A DNA stretch of 64,000 bases from SXRF01 sp038043465 (GTDB taxonomy: Bacteria; Pseudomonadota; Alphaproteobacteria; Rickettsiales; SXRF01), in assembly GCA_038043465.1 (NCBI GenBank), contig JBBTBX010000001.1:34666-98665 (forward strand), in the 5' to 3' direction. Of the stretch, positions 24,230 to 33,551 are shown piece by piece (the first letter of the stretch is position 1; each line of letters starts with the position of its first letter). Below the pieces are notes generated by a model, which saw only the letters and a program-made list of their open reading frames with translations, had not been told where the DNA came from and ran no database searches. A program made the translations under genes and the position numbers.

Positions 24230-26044
24230 ATGGTGAGTCAAATACAGATCGGTAATTTTTTCAAGTTTGGCGGAAAAACTGTATCGAATGGTGTTGGCGG
24301 ATCTGGTATTGATACAGAGGCTCTGATCAAAGGGCTCACCGAGGCCAAGTCGATTCCTGCGACGCAATTACAGGATAAAATTGATGTAAATGCCAGTAAG
24401 GCTACGGCACTGGGCGAATTTAAAAGCCTGCTTGGTAAACTTAAGGATTCGGTGGCGATTTTGCGTAACCCTCCTGGGGTCGGTAATGCGGCGGACAATG
24501 CTTTTAAATATAGAACCGCTGTTATCAGCAGTAATACTGAAGTGTCAGGTTTGGAATATGTGGTGGCTACGGCTTCACCTGGTACAGCTTTGCAGTCTTA
24601 CACAGTAAGCGAAATTACCAGCATTGCCAAAGCAAGAAAACAATCTACCGGTAACATAAATATTGCTACAGCTAATGATGCTGCGGTTTCAGCCGCTCCG
24701 GCGGCAGGGCAATTTAAAGCCGGTACTTTTACTCTTAAAGGCGAGAGCATAACACTGAATGATGGCGAAAGTCTGAACTCTGTGGCTGCCAAGTTTAATT
24801 CCATTTCCGATAAAACCGGAATATCAGCCAGTATAATTAAAGTTGGAACTGGTGTTTACCAGCTTTCATTTGCTTCTACCAAGACTGGAACTGATGTGGA
24901 TTTTGATTTTAACAACGTAAGTCCTGCCGGTACTCTGGTTGATGCTACCGGTGTTTTTACGCAGGTTACTATTTCAGATAAACAGCAAGCGTCTAATGCT
25001 GTTTTTAAATTCAATGGTGTGTCCATAACCAGGCAGGGCAATACTATAAGCGATTTGGTTGACGGACTTTCTCTGACCATCAAAAAAGATATGGTGGCTG
25101 CTCCTCTTACTGAAGTTGGGGTTTCCATTGAGGCGGATCAGAATATAGGGAAGAACAGCATCATCAATTTTGTTAATCTGTATAATGAACTGAAAGTTTT
25201 TGCTGCCAAGCAATCAGAGCTTGATGATAATGGTCTTTATAAAGATACGGCAGTGCTTAGTGATAGTGCGCTACTGCGTAATACTATGAGTTCTGTTGGG
25301 GGGATATTGTCGTCGATAGTTTCTGGTCTTGGCTTAAATGCTCCAAGCAGGCTTGCCGATGTGGGCATTACTTTTATTGATCAGGAAGCAACCACTGATT
25401 CACCTTCTGTACGTAATTTGATGAGTGTTGATGATACAAAGCTCAGCACTGCCATAGCCAATGATCCGGATGCTGTACGCAAGATATTTGAATTTGATTT
25501 CGTGACCGATAATACTTCTCTACGTATTTTTTCGCGCACCAATGCGTTGAAGGCAACAGATTTTGACCTTACTATCACGCCCAGCACTTCCACTTACAAA
25601 GCAACTTATGATGATGGTTCGGGACCTGAAATCGTGGATCTGGATGCTATTGAGATTAAAAACGCATCTACCGGAGTTGTAACCGGTTACACTTTGAAAG
25701 GGAAGGTGGGTACGGCGTTTGAAGGGTTGGTTATGGTATATGCCAGCACTGCGGACGGCACTGCAAGTGTTAATGCTACGCAGGGTATCGCCGATAAAAT
25801 TTTTAACGTTTCTGATGCTGTTCTAAAGAGCAATACTGGTACGCTTGCGGTTGAGCTTAACGCACTCAAAGATTCCGATACGCGTTTGAAGGAAAATATT
25901 GATAGAATAAACGCGCAGGTTGAAGTTTTTCGCCAACAATTGCTTGATAAATTTGCGCGTTTGGAACAAGCTATTTCCAACGTCAATACACTGCTCTCTA
26001 GTCTGCAGGCTAATGATGATGCGCGAAATGGTATAAATAGCTAG
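24230..26044 (+). CDS. fliD: flagellar filament cap protein
   Basis: 604 residues, in the usual range. The N-terminal GSGIDTEALIKGLTEAKSIP with heptads after it is the FliD hook-associated helix; the C-terminus (DKFARLEQAISNVNTLLSSL) is the matching coiled coil. The middle is variable beta domain. AAAGGAAG precedes the ATG. FliD caps the growing filament and folds flagellin; it is followed by its usual neighbour fliS. Confidence 0.93.
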   Translation: MVSQIQIGNFFKFGGKTVSNGVGGSGIDTEALIKGLTEAKSIPATQLQDKIDVNASKATALGEFKSLLGKLKDSVAILRNPPGVGNAADNAFKYRTAVISSNTEVSGLEYVVATASPGTALQSYTVSEITSIAKARKQSTGNINIATANDAAVSAAPAAGQFKAGTFTLKGESITLNDGESLNSVAAKFNSISDKTGISASIIKVGTGVYQLSFASTKTGTDVDFDFNNVSPAGTLVDATGVFTQVTISDKQQASNAVFKFNGVSITRQGNTISDLVDGLSLTIKKDMVAAPLTEVGVSIEADQNIGKNSIINFVNLYNELKVFAAKQSELDDNGLYKDTAVLSDSALLRNTMSSVGGILSSIVSGLGLNAPSRLADVGITFIDQEATTDSPSVRNLMSVDDTKLSTAIANDPDAVRKIFEFDFVTDNTSLRIFSRTNALKATDFDLTITPSTSTYKATYDDGSGPEIVDLDAIEIKNASTGVVTGYTLKGKVGTAFEGLVMVYASTADGTASVNATQGIADKIFNVSDAVLKSNTGTLAVELNALKDSDTRLKENIDRINAQVEVFRQQLLDKFARLEQAISNVNTLLSSLQANDDARNGINS

Positions 26045-26074
26045 CAATAAAACAAGGAATAAAAAAGGAATAAA

Positions 26075-26554
26075 ATGGTTGAAAAACAAAAATACCAGGC
26101 ATATGCCGCTGCCACGCAGACCGTAGCTCCTGTTCGCCAGATTATATTGCTGTATGATGGAATTATCCGCCTTGTGCAGCAGGCAAAAGAAGCCATCAAC
26201 GAAAAACGGATTGAAGACCGTTATAACTTGCTTATAAAAGCTTCCGAGCTGGTTGGTGGCTTGCAAGGTTGCCTCGATTTTGATAATGGCGGGGAAATCG
26301 CGAAAATCCTCTATAGCTATTATTCATCAATTGATACGCGTTTATTTGCGATTCACCGCACTAATAGCATAGAGGAATGTGAATCGGTTATCGCCGATTT
26401 AAAACAGATGCGCAGTGCATGGAATGATATTGATCAGGATAGTTCTCGCGCAGGGGCACAGGGAGGAAATGTTTCCGAGTTTCCTGTTGCTTCCAATTCC
26501 GGCAATGGTTCGATTATTCCGCCTTCTGCTGAGGGGCTGACGCTGTCAGCTTAG
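26075..26554 (+). CDS. fliS: flagellin export chaperone
   Basis: 159 residues; residues 1-125 are the FliS four-helix bundle (YQAYAAATQTVAPVRQIILLYDGIIRLVQQAK, LGGL-like VGGLQGCLDFDNGG, RLFAIHRTNS), which binds the flagellin C-terminus in the cytosol. A Gly/Ser-rich tail of about 30 residues follows and is not conserved in the family. Thirty bases downstream of fliD; ends at a word-type hairpin. Confidence 0.92.
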   Translation: MVEKQKYQAYAAATQTVAPVRQIILLYDGIIRLVQQAKEAINEKRIEDRYNLLIKASELVGGLQGCLDFDNGGEIAKILYSYYSSIDTRLFAIHRTNSIEECESVIADLKQMRSAWNDIDQDSSRAGAQGGNVSEFPVASNSGNGSIIPPSAEGLTLSA

Positions 26555-26654
26555 TAGTGGTCAGTGGCTGGGTGGACAGTGGTTGGTGAAGTAAGAAGTT
26601 GAGCTTCCATTATAAAGTCGTTATACACTGACCACCATCCACTAACCACCATTT
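26555..26654. repeat. word-type hairpin after fliS
   Basis: Left arm GTGGTCAGTGG...GTGGACAGTGGTTGGTG, right arm CACTGACCACCATCCACTAACCACC, about 40 bases of loop. It starts at the fliS stop codon and ends 8 bases before the sigma-54 site. Likely transcript end of the fliD-fliS unit. Confidence 0.75.
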
Positions 26655-26662
26655 CCTAACTT

Positions 26663-26678
26663 TGGCACGGTCTTTGCT
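26663..26678 (+). promoter_or_regulatory. sigma-54 promoter for fliK
   Basis: TGGCACGGTCTTTGCT matches the consensus TGGCACN5TTGCW at every position; GG at 26664-26665 and GC at 26676-26677 are ten bases apart. It lies 44 bases upstream of the fliK ATG and would drive fliK and perhaps flgD and flgE. Confidence 0.85.
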
Positions 26679-26721
26679 TAATATTTCAGGTAGATAAAAA
26701 CCTGAAGTTAAGTGAGGAAAT

Positions 26722-28557
26722 ATGCCGGCTTTACAATTCTCGTTAGCAACGCTAAGCGGATTAATTAATGGAAATCAGGCGGATAGCTCGGTTAAGGGTG
26801 GCGATGCATCAAGTAAAAAATCTGGTGCTGACCAGTTTTCCTCGTTGCTTGACGTGGTAGGAAATACTGGTGATTCCGGTAATCAGGCGGGCTTTGGCAA
26901 TAAAAAAGATGAAAAAGACCCAGCGGCTGTGGAAGTTAATGCCGCCCAGCCTTTCCGCGATCCTTTGGACAAAACCATCCAGAAAGTGTTGAGAAATAAA
27001 ATAGAAAATAAAGAAACTAATAAAAGTGAGGATAAAAATTCTGAGACTTCTACGCGTCCAGTTAAAAATACAAAAAATTATGATCAGAATAATGCGCCGG
27101 TAAGAGATAAAGTTGAGAGCAAAACTGTGGGTGATACAGAAGCTCCGGCCGATGAATTGACCTCTGAGGAATTGAAGGAAAAAATTGCCAGACATGCGGA
27201 TAGCTTGAGTGATTTGCTGAATATTATTGCACAGCTTCTGGCGGGTGCTGGTGTTGGTGGGCAGGTTCTGACGGTTAATGTGAATTCGCAGGTGAAAATA
27301 GATGTGGTTAGTTCTGCGGATAATCTGGCGATTACTGACGCACAGAAAAATGCAGGATTGCCGGAGATATTTGCAGATTTGAAAAATACCCTTGCCCAGC
27401 TTCAGCAATTTTTGCAGGCGGCAAATTCTGAAGGAGCAGCGCAGGGTGCAGATGGCAATTTGTTGTTGAGTGATGAGCAGAATGCGGCACTTAATGCAAT
27501 TAATGATGCTCTGCAAAATGATTTGAACGCACTCAAGAATTTATTGCCACAAGGGCTTGGCGGAGATGATAAGAAAGCTGCGTCTGCTCTGGCACTTGAT
27601 GCATTACATAATCAGGGTGTTGATGATGATAAATTATTTGCGATGGCAGAGGATGTTAAAAAATTGCTGGAAGATGATATCGCGCTGATTAAAGAAGCAT
27701 TGCAGAAATTTCGCAGTGACAGGGCAGGGGAATATCAGCAAGCTGATGTTGGTTCAAAGCTGCCGGTGAAGCCGCTTATCACTATCGCAGCAAATAATAA
27801 TTCCTTGCTGCCTGAAGCTAATAACAAACCGGATGCAATTGTTTCTGCGCCAATTGTGCAGCAGGCGGCGGGTGTTGCCAGCGAACAGCCAGTTACTTCG
27901 CAACAATCCATGCAGCAGCAAAATAATTCTCTTCTGCCGGTGGCTTCTGCGGTGCAGTCTGCTACAAGCTCAGACAGCAATAGTAATTTTTCGGGTAATT
28001 CCGGACAGAATAATAATGCCGGGCAGCAATTTTCACTGGCGGGAGCTGCGCCATCTTCTGCGCGGGCGAATGTTCCAGCAGGAGCTTCACAATTTTCGAG
28101 TATGCTTAACCGTGCCGAGCAAGTTCCGGTTACTGATCAGGTGGTGTTCCATGTAAAAACTGCCATCGGTAGTGGCAATAGCAAAATAACTATCCAGCTA
28201 AATCCGGAAGAATTGGGGAAACTGGATATTACGCTCGATGTAGATTCCAAGGGTAAAACCGGAGTGACGATTACTGCGGATAATAAACAGGCTCTGGATT
28301 TGCTACAGCGTGATTCCAGCGGTTTGCAGAAAGCTCTTTCGGACGCCGGACTTAAAACTGATGCGGGAAGCTTGAGTTTTAATCTGCGTGGCGGTGAAAA
28401 AGAAGGGCAGGGGCAGAATCAATATCAGGCTACCAGCCAGTATCAAAAATCGCAGCCGGAAGAATTATTGCCGGAAGAAGTGAATATGGCATCGCTGGTG
28501 GCAGTGACGCGTAGCTATACTGTTAATTTGCCAGATGGTCTGGATATTAAAATATAG
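26722..28557 (+). CDS. fliK: flagellar hook-length control protein
   Basis: 611 residues. The long N-terminal part is Gln/Asn/Lys-rich and low in conservation, as in FliK molecular rulers. The C-terminal domain about 465-560 carries the family motif KITIQLNPEELGKLDITLDV and DAGSLSFNLRGG. FliK measures hook length and switches export specificity. A consensus sigma-54 promoter is directly upstream and flgD follows. The protein is somewhat long for FliK, in keeping with the large hook protein. Confidence 0.88.
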   Translation: MPALQFSLATLSGLINGNQADSSVKGGDASSKKSGADQFSSLLDVVGNTGDSGNQAGFGNKKDEKDPAAVEVNAAQPFRDPLDKTIQKVLRNKIENKETNKSEDKNSETSTRPVKNTKNYDQNNAPVRDKVESKTVGDTEAPADELTSEELKEKIARHADSLSDLLNIIAQLLAGAGVGGQVLTVNVNSQVKIDVVSSADNLAITDAQKNAGLPEIFADLKNTLAQLQQFLQAANSEGAAQGADGNLLLSDEQNAALNAINDALQNDLNALKNLLPQGLGGDDKKAASALALDALHNQGVDDDKLFAMAEDVKKLLEDDIALIKEALQKFRSDRAGEYQQADVGSKLPVKPLITIAANNNSLLPEANNKPDAIVSAPIVQQAAGVASEQPVTSQQSMQQQNNSLLPVASAVQSATSSDSNSNFSGNSGQNNNAGQQFSLAGAAPSSARANVPAGASQFSSMLNRAEQVPVTDQVVFHVKTAIGSGNSKITIQLNPEELGKLDITLDVDSKGKTGVTITADNKQALDLLQRDSSGLQKALSDAGLKTDAGSLSFNLRGGEKEGQGQNQYQATSQYQKSQPEELLPEEVNMASLVAVTRSYTVNLPDGLDIKI

Positions 28558-28590
28558 GGCTTATGGCATAAGGCATAAGGCATAAGGCTT
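28557..28590. repeat. 7-bp tandem repeat (ATAAGGC) between fliK and flgD
   Basis: GGCTTATGGCATAAGGCATAAGG...CTTA: three to four ATAAGGC units starting at the fliK stop, followed by GGGATTAG. A member of the word-repeat class without a clear second arm. Confidence 0.7.
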
Positions 28591-28613
28591 AGGGATTAGA
28601 AAGGTAGGAAGTT

Positions 28614-29300
28614 ATGGTTGCTAGTAGCTTTACAAGCAGAGTTGATAACATCAATAATGTAACGAATAAAAACGCGAGCGAGACTGATAAAGCGGCTGCT
28701 AAGGCGCAGACAAATTATCAGGATTTTCTCAAGCTGCTTACCACGCAGTTGCAGAATCAGGATCCGACTGCGCCGACTGATACTAACCAGCTCACGCAGC
28801 AGATAGCAACGCTTTCGCAGGTGGAGCAGCAGATTAATACTAACAGCAATTTGCAGAAATTAATCAGCCTGTTTAACACGAGCACCTTGAATAGTGTGGT
28901 CGGGTATATCGGCAAACAGGTGGAAGCAGATGGCGACAAGGGCGTTATGCAGGGAGGCAAGGCGAGCTTTGTTTATGATTTGGAAAAAGAAGCGCAAACT
29001 GTTGATTTGACAATATTAGACCCTACCGGAAAAGAAGTTATGAAGGCAAATGGCACGAAAGTTGCAGGACGTAATGAAGTACTATGGGGAGGAAAGGATG
29101 GAGACGGAAAACAGTTAGCGGATGGGACTTATACTATTAAGGTTGTGGCTAAAGATGCTGCCGGAAATGATCTGAAAGCCAAGACCTCAACAGTTGGAGT
29201 GGTATCTTCGATAGACACAAAAGACGGAACAACAGTTTTGACATTAGGTGATGTAGTGGTGGCGTTGGATAAGGTTAAGTCGGTAAGACAGGCTATATAG
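28614..29300 (+). CDS. flgD: flagellar hook assembly scaffold protein
   Basis: 228 residues. N-terminal signature NYQDFLKLLTTQLQNQDPTAPTDTNQ with TQQIATLSQVEQQINTNSNL is diagnostic of FlgD; the C-terminal part (AQTVDLTILDPTGKEV, NEVLWGGKDGDGKQLADGTY, VKSVR) is the FlgD Ig-like/Tudor region. FlgD caps the growing hook. AGGAAGTT precedes the ATG. Confidence 0.95.
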   Translation: MVASSFTSRVDNINNVTNKNASETDKAAAKAQTNYQDFLKLLTTQLQNQDPTAPTDTNQLTQQIATLSQVEQQINTNSNLQKLISLFNTSTLNSVVGYIGKQVEADGDKGVMQGGKASFVYDLEKEAQTVDLTILDPTGKEVMKANGTKVAGRNEVLWGGKDGDGKQLADGTYTIKVVAKDAAGNDLKAKTSTVGVVSSIDTKDGTTVLTLGDVVVALDKVKSVRQAI

Positions 29301-29309
29301 TAAGTAAAA

Positions 29310-29441
29310 AGTTTTTATAACCCACGCTATGCGTGGTAACAAAAACTATCCTCTCCCGCAGGGGGAGAGGAACGCAAGGTGAGAATTTGGTGAAGAATAA
29401 CAAAAGATCCTGTGCAGCCTTACGGCTCACAGGATGACAGA
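29310..29441. repeat. three palindromic elements in tandem before flgE
   Basis: First, AGTTTTTATAACCCACGC / GCGTGGTAACAAAAACT (29310-29347), a long hairpin with loop TAT. Second, CCTCTCCCGC AGGGGGAGAGG (29350-29371). Third, GATCCTGTG...CACAGGATGACAG (29407-29441). Different repeat families packed into 130 bases between flgD and flgE; the first could terminate. Confidence 0.8.
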
Positions 29442-29453
29442 AGGGGAGAAGTT

Positions 29454-32400
29454 ATGAGTTTATATGGTGCGTTATATTCTGGTGTATCTGGTCTTAAAGG
29501 TCAGAGTAACAAGATTGGTATCATTTCCGACAATATTTCCAACGTGAACACGGTTGGTTATAAAGGAAACCGTGGCGGGTTTGAAAGTCTCGTGACTTCT
29601 TCTGCCAGCGAATCACAATTCTCACCTGGCGGTGTTATCGGCGCGAACCAACAGCTAGTGAACAAGCAAGGGCTGTTGCAATCTACCGATTCGTCAACTG
29701 ACATTGCGGTTTCCGGCGATGGTTTCTTTGTGGTAAACCAGCAATCTGACGGGGCAGGGCAGGTATATTACACCCGCGCCGGTTCGTTCACACAGGATGC
29801 GACTGGTAACTTCCGTAATGCCGCCGGATTTTTCCTACAGGCATGGCCACTGGATCGTGAAGGACGCTTGCCGGGGGAAACCGGAAATTTAAATACTAAC
29901 TCCAGCGCGAACCTGACCAGCCTTACTACGGTCAACGTGACTAACCTCACCGGTGTTGCTGCTGCTACTTCGACAGTGTCAATCGGTGCTAACCTGAACT
30001 CGGCACAGACGGCATATCCTGGGGCTTCCGGCACTGCTAAACCAGATCCATTCCATACACAGAATAATGGAATTGCTGCGAAGGATATTTTGATTCCTGG
30101 TGGCGTGAACAGCCTTACCAGAGGTGATCGTATTACAGTTTCTACCGGTCAGGGACTTAGTTACACTTACCGTTACAGCGGTTTTACTTTCGGACGTGAT
30201 GTTACTAATGCCGCCTCGGTTGGTGATAATGATCGGGCGGTTATTTCATCGCCGAATACTATAACTTCGGCTGCAGTGGCTATGGCAAATAACCCGGTTA
30301 CTACCGGCGCGGCGGCTAGTACTACCGTAACCATTACCAGTACGGCGCATGGTCTTACCACTGGGGATGCAGTAACTCTCGCTGGTCTTGCTACAACTGA
30401 TGGCATTCCGGCTGGTGAATTAAATGCTACCCATATTATTACGGTAACTGGTGCTAATACATTTACTATAACTACTACTACCGGTGCAACTGCTGGTGGT
30501 GTTACCGGTGGTGGTGCTGCTGGATTTAAAACTAATTTACCATTTAAAACTACCAATGCCAGTGCCGTGGTTACAGTAAGGCAGGTTGGGCACGGATTGG
30601 TTAATAATGAAGTGGTAACTTTGAGCGGTAACACCGGAGCTGTTGGCGGTATTCCGGCAGGTGACCTGAACGGTTCGTTTCTAGTCACGTACATTGATGA
30701 TGACCATTATAGCATTACGGCAGCATCCACCGCTACCTCGACTGCCGGTGGCGGAGCTGGAACTGTGGTTGCCACCACCAGATTGTTTGGTGGCGCGATT
30801 ATGGACGCGAATAATGCTACAACTCGTTTCCTCGCTGATACTGGAACAAGTTCATTCAGCACATCGGCTCTTAAATTCACTATTACAACTACGGCAACAG
30901 GTACTGTGAATTTTAGCTATACTTCAGCGTCACCAAATGCACAGCTTGGACAGTTCAATACACTGAATAATCTTGCTGATGCCATAAATGCGGTAACAGG
31001 TCTTTCTGCCCGTGTCTCTGGTGGCAGGCTTTATGTTGGGGCGACCGATGCCAATGCCGCCATTACTTTTGCCAATGGCTCAAGTGTTGGTACTGCTGGT
31101 CCTCCGGTGCAGTGGGGTATTGACTGGATAAGAGAACTTGGTTTATCTAATCTTGGTACTGGCTCTGATCGTTTTGCTTCTCTGGAAGGACTTGCGAATC
31201 TAGTCAATAATTCTTCTGGTTTGACCGCGACTATTGAGAGCGCGTTGTCATCAGCCAGCGTCAAAATCAACGTTAATAACCCGCTTGATACGATTACGTT
31301 CTCAGATTTTCCGGTGTTACCTAACGTTACCCTTGGTGCTACTCCGTTTACTACAACGGCAGGCAGCGGAGTTGTAACCGTCACTTTACCGGCTGCTCCA
31401 TCGCCATCATACGTTACCGGTGATGTGGTTGATATGGGAACTCTTGCCGGTGGTCCTTATGACGGAATTGCTGCTGCGAATCTTTCCGGACTGTTTGAGA
31501 TTACTGTAGTGAATGCTACGACCTTTACCATTGTTGCTAAGAATAATGCGGAAGCAACTGCTGGTGCAACAACTGGTCCTGCTGGTATTTCCATGGTGCA
31601 ACCACAGAACTACGGAAGTCTTGTGGCAGAACTTGGTCTGGTTGACTCATTAAACGGTACTGCCTATTCAGTTGCCGGACCGCAGACGACAGGAGCAATT
31701 GGACCGGCTTATGACCCAGGTGATGCTGCCAAAAATATTGCTGGTGGTGCTATCACCGCACAATTCAGTCGCCCGATACGAGTCTATGACTCACTGGGAA
31801 CGGGGCATGATTTGAGTATGAGTTTTATCAAAACTGATATTAATACCTGGGCTGTGGAAGTTTATGCTGCCAATGCAGGTGAGGTGACTTCGCCACTACC
31901 TAGCGGTCAGATTGTTACGGGCGCTATTACCTTCAATGGTGACGGTAGTTTGCAGAGTGTTGACAGTGCACTTATTAATCCGGTTGATATAACCTGGACC
32001 AATGGTTCGGTGTCGAGCAGTATTACTTTTAATTGGGGAACTTCCGGTTCACCGTTTGGCACTCCCAACGCTTCTTCAATCGGTAAGACCGATGGGCTTA
32101 GTCAGTTTAATAGTGCTTATCGTGTGAATTTTGTGAATCAGAACGGTGCGCCAGTGGGTGACTTGACCAGCGTGGCTATTACCGAAGAAGGTTTTGTGGT
32201 TGCCAGTTACAGCAACGGGCAGACGCAGAATCTGTTTAAAATTCCGCTTGCTGATTTTGCTAACCCTAACCAACTCCAGACTTCATCGGGTAACGTGTTT
32301 TTACAATCCGCGCAATCAGGTGAGGTTAATTTGCGGCAATCGGGAAGCAGTGGTGTTGGTAAGATTGCTTCATCATCGCTTGAACAATCCAACGTGGAAC

Positions 32401-32513
32401 TCGCGGATCAGTTGACTGATATGATTGTCGCGCAACGCGCATATCAGGCTAATACCAAGGTGATTTCAACAACCGATCAATTACTTAGTCAGTTGAATGA
32501 TATATTAAGGTAG
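29454..32513 (+). CDS. flgE: giant flagellar hook protein
   Basis: 1019 residues from ATG 29454 (MSLYGALYSGVSGLKGQSNK), with GGGGAGAA upstream; FlgE is usually 400-450. N-terminal NISNVNTVGYKGNRGGFESLV and C-terminal SSLEQSNVELADQLTDMIVAQRAYQANTKVIST are the rod/hook D0 signatures. The middle carries three related beta modules near DNA 30293-30530, 30549-30780 and 31320-31600 (HGLTTGDAVTLAG, GGIPAGDLNG) that look like phage-tail FCCH-type domains and resemble one in the flagellin. A word-type hairpin follows. Confidence 0.94.
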   Translation: MSLYGALYSGVSGLKGQSNKIGIISDNISNVNTVGYKGNRGGFESLVTSSASESQFSPGGVIGANQQLVNKQGLLQSTDSSTDIAVSGDGFFVVNQQSDGAGQVYYTRAGSFTQDATGNFRNAAGFFLQAWPLDREGRLPGETGNLNTNSSANLTSLTTVNVTNLTGVAAATSTVSIGANLNSAQTAYPGASGTAKPDPFHTQNNGIAAKDILIPGGVNSLTRGDRITVSTGQGLSYTYRYSGFTFGRDVTNAASVGDNDRAVISSPNTITSAAVAMANNPVTTGAAASTTVTITSTAHGLTTGDAVTLAGLATTDGIPAGELNATHIITVTGANTFTITTTTGATAGGVTGGGAAGFKTNLPFKTTNASAVVTVRQVGHGLVNNEVVTLSGNTGAVGGIPAGDLNGSFLVTYIDDDHYSITAASTATSTAGGGAGTVVATTRLFGGAIMDANNATTRFLADTGTSSFSTSALKFTITTTATGTVNFSYTSASPNAQLGQFNTLNNLADAINAVTGLSARVSGGRLYVGATDANAAITFANGSSVGTAGPPVQWGIDWIRELGLSNLGTGSDRFASLEGLANLVNNSSGLTATIESALSSASVKINVNNPLDTITFSDFPVLPNVTLGATPFTTTAGSGVVTVTLPAAPSPSYVTGDVVDMGTLAGGPYDGIAAANLSGLFEITVVNATTFTIVAKNNAEATAGATTGPAGISMVQPQNYGSLVAELGLVDSLNGTAYSVAGPQTTGAIGPAYDPGDAAKNIAGGAITAQFSRPIRVYDSLGTGHDLSMSFIKTDINTWAVEVYAANAGEVTSPLPSGQIVTGAITFNGDGSLQSVDSALINPVDITWTNGSVSSSITFNWGTSGSPFGTPNASSIGKTDGLSQFNSAYRVNFVNQNGAPVGDLTSVAITEEGFVVASYSNGQTQNLFKIPLADFANPNQLQTSSGNVFLQSAQSGEVNLRQSGSSGVGKIASSSLEQSNVELADQLTDMIVAQRAYQANTKVISTTDQLLSQLNDILR

Positions 32514-32520
32514 TAGTTAT

Positions 32521-32597
32521 CAGCGGTCAGCGGTCAGTGGTCAGTAAAGTATAAGTTTACTTAAATACTGACCACTGACCGCTGTTCTCTGACAACT
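32521..32597. terminator. word-type hairpin after flgE
   Basis: CAGCGGTCAGCGGTCAGTGGTCAGTA pairs with TACTGACCACTGACCGCTG across about 19 bases. Directly downstream of flgE, so the likely end of the flagellar transcript. Same repeat class as at 26555 and 54216. Confidence 0.65.
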
Positions 32598-32646
32598 CCA
32601 AAAATTAATATTAGTGATTTAATTGTAAATTCTTAGTTTATTTGCC

Positions 32647-32675
32647 TTGACATATATGGAAGTATTGCCTATTTA
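32647..32675 (+). promoter_or_regulatory. sigma-70-type promoter candidate
   Basis: TTGACA (32647-32652), 17 bases, TATTTA (32670-32675). It would give a leader of about 150 bases to the gene at 32834. Within that leader, CTAGAT/ATCTAG with TTTTTCTTT after it (32784-32812) resembles a weak terminator, so attenuation is possible. Confidence 0.45.
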
Positions 32676-32833
32676 GTGGGAGGGGGGATTTTTGTATTAA
32701 CCTACTACATGTTGATGGGTAAACTTTTAAAACAAGCAATATATAGTGGTTTGCAAAAAGCTGTTTAAATAGTGTATTTTGTGCTAGATATTTTGTAATC
32801 TAGTTTTTCTTTAAATAATTTAGAGAGTCTGAA

Positions 32834-33172
32834 ATGAAAAAGCTAAATCTTACATCAAGAAGAATAAATGCTTCTATAAGTGCGCCAAGAAAATCAATGG
32901 ATAGTGATATGATGGCGACTAACACGATGCTTGATTCACGTTACCTGCGCCAGTCATCTTCGTTGATTCAGGATGCACTGCAAAAAGGGTTTGACGTTTT
33001 GCAACTTGCTAACGGTGATATTGTGACTACCGGAACTAAAACCGTGGTTCATCAATATGTGTGGGACAATGCTAAAGGCAAGCTGGTGAAAACCAAGCCT
33101 GATAGTCGCAAGTCAAAGCATTCCTCAGAAGATGAAGATTCTTCAAGTGTTGAAGAAAGCGAAGAAGCTTAG
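32834..33172 (+). CDS. small hypothetical protein, possibly DUF2671-like
   Basis: 112 residues, no signal or membrane segment. Core about 30-90: LDSRYLRQSSSLIQDALQKG, FDVLQLANGDIVTTGTKTVV, QYVWDNAKGKLVKTK; then a Ser/Glu-rich tail (KHSSEDEDSSSVEESEEA). The core reminds me of the DUF2671 family known from Rickettsia, from memory only. It follows the flagellar block but has its own promoter candidate. Confidence 0.65.
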   Translation: MKKLNLTSRRINASISAPRKSMDSDMMATNTMLDSRYLRQSSSLIQDALQKGFDVLQLANGDIVTTGTKTVVHQYVWDNAKGKLVKTKPDSRKSKHSSEDEDSSSVEESEEA

Positions 33173-33199
33173 TTTGTAGATAGCGTAGTAATTACGTAG

Positions 33200-33490
33200 C
33201 TACGTATTACGCATTTGTTTATATTCCTCTGGTGTCAAAGTTTTCATAACAGTCAGGGCGTGGATTTTTTTAATTTCCTCGGCTAGGGCTTTGTGCATAC
33301 TGCGCGAACGCTCAATACGTGATAGTCCTTTAAAATAATCAGAAACAATAATTATCCCGATATGGGTTTCGCTGCTGCCTTCTGGCGCGCCGGCATGTCC
33401 TTTGTGCTTATAGCTTTCATCGAATATTTCGAGATGTACGGGCGCAAATGTAGCCACTAGTTTTTCTTTTATCTGGTTTTGGATTTGCAT
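33200..33490 (-). CDS. bolA: BolA family protein
   Basis: 96 residues with the BolA pattern: IKEKLVATFAPVHLEIFDES, HKGHAGAPEGSSETHIGIIIVS, FKGLSRIERSRSMHKALAEEI, IHALTVMKTLTPEEY. BolA proteins bind monothiol CGFS glutaredoxins and carry [2Fe-2S] clusters with glutathione; gshA is the next gene upstream, and a CGFS glutaredoxin and gshB are in the window. Confidence 0.93.
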   Translation of the reverse strand: MQIQNQIKEKLVATFAPVHLEIFDESYKHKGHAGAPEGSSETHIGIIIVSDYFKGLSRIERSRSMHKALAEEIKKIHALTVMKTLTPEEYKQMRNT

Positions 33491-33551
33491 ATTGGCTCAG
33501 CATAATTATAAACAGATTCTGTGCAAATGCTACGCATTTCATAGGATAACA

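Noticed and set aside
30173..30694. 173-codon antisense frame in flgE and similar long antisense frames in fliC and fliK
   Set aside because: Explained by codon composition of repetitive genes; no start signals and no recognisable product.
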